Shown: positions 61,333 through 64,000 of the stretch, piece by piece
How positions within the stretch are numbered: the stretch's first letter is position 1
How the letters are laid out: each line of letters opens with the position of its first letter
Assembly (NCBI GenBank): GCA_021904315.1
Contig: CM038915.1
Coordinates: 12,710,001 to 12,774,000 of the forward strand
Origin: Sphagnum magellanicum
Taxonomy: Eukaryota > Streptophyta > Sphagnopsida > Sphagnales > Sphagnaceae
Direction of reading: 5' to 3'
Length of the DNA: 64,000 bases
The notes under the pieces: generated by a model
The model's database searches: none
Told to the model about the DNA's origin: nothing
What the model saw: only the letters and a program-made list of their open reading frames with translations
Translations under genes and position numbers: made by a program

Positions 61333-64000
61333 AGGAAAGAAGGGAGGAAGGAAGGAACGTGGAAGGAAGGACCCAAGTTTCAAGCATGATGAAGCAAGCA
61401 TTTTGAGGGTGTGTCAGAAATGAGAGGTGTGGGCAAAAGGCAGTAGTCGGTGGCAAGCTTGTTGGGGTTGTGAGCAGCTAGAGCTAAATTCAATCTAGAT
61501 GCCTCTGGACAACCCTCAGGTTGGGACCACTCAACATACACCAAAACCCCACCTCCTTCTTCTCTTCTGACTTAGAAATATTCTAACCAAAATGCTTATT
61601 GTTGGGGAGGTGGGCAACATGACTGAGTCAAGAAGTGACTCTGGGTTCGTGTTATATACCCCACTTCCATGACCAAACCAACTGCCTTTCCCTCATCCAA
61701 GAAGATGCCCAACACCTCAGATCACGGCCAGTTGAGCTCATCTGACAAGTGCACACAAAAACACACACACACAATCACAATCATAATTTGTGCTCATAAA
61801 ATGTTGCCATGTTTTCAACTCCCGCGATCATTGAACTACAAAGGTTTGTAATTCAAAGGGAATTTCAAACAGGACTTTGAATCCAAATAAAAACTGTGCT
61901 TTTCCATTGGGCTTTTGGTTGTTCTTTTTGGTTGTTGTTATGTGTGTTTCAATATATATGTAACTTTTGTGCTCAGAAATAACAGAAGGGTGGTGGCTAA
62001 CCTGATTATAACCTTATGATTGATTGACTTCTTCATCTGATAAGGAAAATTATGTATCTGGATTTAAAAGTAATATAAATGGGTGTATGTGTGTATTTTG
62101 TCTGTTGGTGTCTGCTTTTTTTTTCCCCCCTTTTCCTCCACCCCCCCCATCCCCGCTCTTTCATGCTTAACTACACACACTTGTTGATCCTCATATACTA
62201 ACTTCATAAGTTTTTTTGCGTGTCATGTGAACTTAACACCCATAAGTGTGTACCATTGCGGTTGGAAACCTGGTATGATCAGTGTTGGCCAGATCTGGAT
62301 GGATTTTCAACTGGATCCAAAGTCAAGAACCTACCTCAAGACTTGGATTCAGATGTGACAAGGAGAAGCTAGGGTTGGCTAGACTTGGCCTTAGAATTGC
62401 CTCGAAAGATTTAAGGCCTTTTTTACATGGGGGTTTATGTCCTAAGTCTAATTAGGGTTTAGGCAAGGTCTTGAATGTAATTAAAGGTTCTATGGCCATT
62501 TTGCACTTTGCAATTTCTTAAGGAGAAGTCTCTTCGTTTGACCACCTTTGTAAGTTCTTGGGTACAAGTATATGGGTGAATCCAAAAGATTCAAAATCAC
62601 TTAAAAAATCAAGTTTGGAACCGTCCATAATAAGAATAAGCCAAAACCAATCTTAGCCTAAACCCTTTGGGTTCTTTAATGGTTGGACCTATTGACTTGA
62701 AACTATTGGTCAAGAACATTTGACCCAACCTTGCAAATTTAATTTTTTGTAAGATTTTGATACTTACACAATTTTTAATTTTACTTGATGTAACACTTAA
62801 TAGCTACTTTCACAATTTTCAGTTTTCAACTTGTTGTAAAACTTTACATATATTAAATGTTCAACCTTTGAGGAGTGGTTTGTATACAAGTATATGAGGA
62901 AAGCAAACCCTCTTTTCAAACCCAGCCCAAATGCTGTTGAATTTTAAAAAATTGTCAAAACTAAAACGCCACGTTTTGAGTTTTGAAAAACCATGCTCAA
63001 ACTCGCACCTTAAGAACTGGCAAAACTTTTCAAAGAGTCAAGAACTGACACTGGAGGTTCTTTCAAAGAAGAAAAACTAGGTAACCTTGGTTAATCACTG
63101 TGGTTAGCTATGGGACATGAATACAAGCAAATGAATGTTTTGTGTTTGCAATGTGCATAGGATAGTAGGAAAGATCTTGCATGGTGTGCTAGTTCAATTT
63201 GGCAAGCTTTGTAGGTTATATGAATTTGAACACCTAAAATTGTCATATTGACTAGGTTGGACTTGAACTTTTCCTACGCTCTTTTTCTTTAAGAAGAAAG
63301 ATAATTTGAAACTCAAGTTCTCAAGTTGAACTTGATTTTATTAAAAAAAAAATGTTGATTAAAACCCATAAACTACCAGTTCCTACATTCACATGTTCCC
63401 AAACAAAATTGAATTATTATGGAGGCTAGTAGTGGGCTTGGCTCATGGGGTCAGAAGCTTTTAACCTTTGAGAAAGAGAAGATTATTATTGTTGGGCTAG
63501 GATTTGGGCTAGGATTCACGATTAAGAGCCTCTTTGCCGTCTTGTTAGGGCCTCATGTTCGAGGTGAGCTCTATTGTAGGATCTATAGGGGGGGAGTGCT
63601 TGCTTGCTTGCTTGCTATCAAAGAAAACAACAATTTACTTGCACAACAATAGTAGTGAACAATTTTCTTATTTTCTTATACAAGTCACAAGATGCACTTA
63701 TTGGATGATATGAATAATGAGATGCACTTCCAATTCTATTGGAATTTGGTAGATCCTTTAGGGTTTTACCCTCAACCATAGGAGTGGCCATGATCAAATA
63801 ATACATATGTATGTATGCATGCAAGTGTATATGAATGTATTTTCACATTAGAAGTTGGCAATCATATACACATTAGAAAACTGAAGAGTGAACATTTTCT
63901 TGTGCTCGGAAAAAAGGAACCTTACCATGCAAGAAAAGAAGATCTGGATTCGGCAACCCTCGGTCGGTCACAAAACGAAATATATGTTGCTACCCGGTGA
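61333..64000. other. Gene-poor right end
   Basis: Holds GGAA-type repeats just after 61320, a C-rich tract at about 62122-62157 and (GCTT)n at about 63597-63616. Two short plus-strand ORFs near the end (63419-63652, and 63815 to the edge) have no known motif. The last 100 bases are somewhat richer in G and C and could approach another feature outside the window. Confidence 0.35.

Noticed and set aside
63419-63652. Plus-strand ORF of 77 codons with a hydrophobic stretch (KIIIVGLGFGLGF)
   Set aside because: Short and without a recognisable partner exon; it could be an exon fragment but cannot be supported.
1-64000. Intact LTR retrotransposon
   Set aside because: No paired LTRs, tRNA primer site or gag-pol frames were found by eye; only small fragments may be LTR-derived.
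1-64000. tRNA, rRNA or other structured RNA genes
   Set aside because: No cloverleaf or conserved rRNA segment was recognised; the GC-rich patch at 44.4-44.6 kb was considered for rDNA and did not match.

Overview
The window is nuclear DNA of a land plant. It is AT-rich and intron-rich, with long gene-poor spacers full of decayed transposons, foldback elements and simple repeats. The malectin-LRR receptor kinase and the mixture of relic transposases fit a plant, probably a non-flowering one (bryophyte, lycophyte or fern). That placement is inference; no species is assigned. All exons below were joined by hand from reading frame, phase and splice-site consensus.

Layout. (1) 1-6.3 kb, minus strand: a malectin-like/LRR receptor kinase, 13 exons visible, with the 3' end of the kinase domain lost off the left edge. 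It has a probable one-base frameshift in the signal-peptide exon and one GC-AG intron. (2) 6.8-21.2 kb: no live gene. There is a small TIR element (7.2 kb), a 1.2 kb foldback (10.2-11.5 kb), a dead SWIM-finger transposon ORF (12.3-13.7 kb, minus), an array of palindromic modules (17.7-18.3 kb) and a dead hAT-like ORF (19.0-20.9 kb, plus). (3) 21.5-25.5 kb, minus: a complete ten-exon TRM5 gene (tRNA m1G37 methyltransferase, 534 aa) with telo-box motifs upstream. (4) 25.7-44.2 kb: gene-poor. It holds a dead ORF of unknown family (27.4-28.2 kb), a 500-bp TIR element (28.4-28.9 kb), an extremely AT-rich block (30.9-31.8 kb) and a dead non-LTR reverse transcriptase (35.0-38.2 kb, minus). (5) 44.2-49.1 kb, plus: a GC-richer promoter with TATA box and a two-exon gene for a protein of about 1050 aa that I do not recognise. 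Its parts are an ankyrin-like helical half, a compact domain of unknown type and a long Lys/Glu tail carrying a 63-bp coding minisatellite. (6) 49.1-64 kb: no gene I can support, but many microsatellites, minisatellites and poly-G/poly-C runs.

The three genes have no visible functional link; they encode a membrane receptor kinase, a tRNA-modification enzyme and an unknown protein. The best candidate for something undescribed is the two-exon gene at 45.3-49.1 kb. A second theme is that the dead transposon ORFs keep their reading frames over hundreds of codons while carrying scattered stops of the kind made by C-to-T change, which suggests decay by cytosine deamination.
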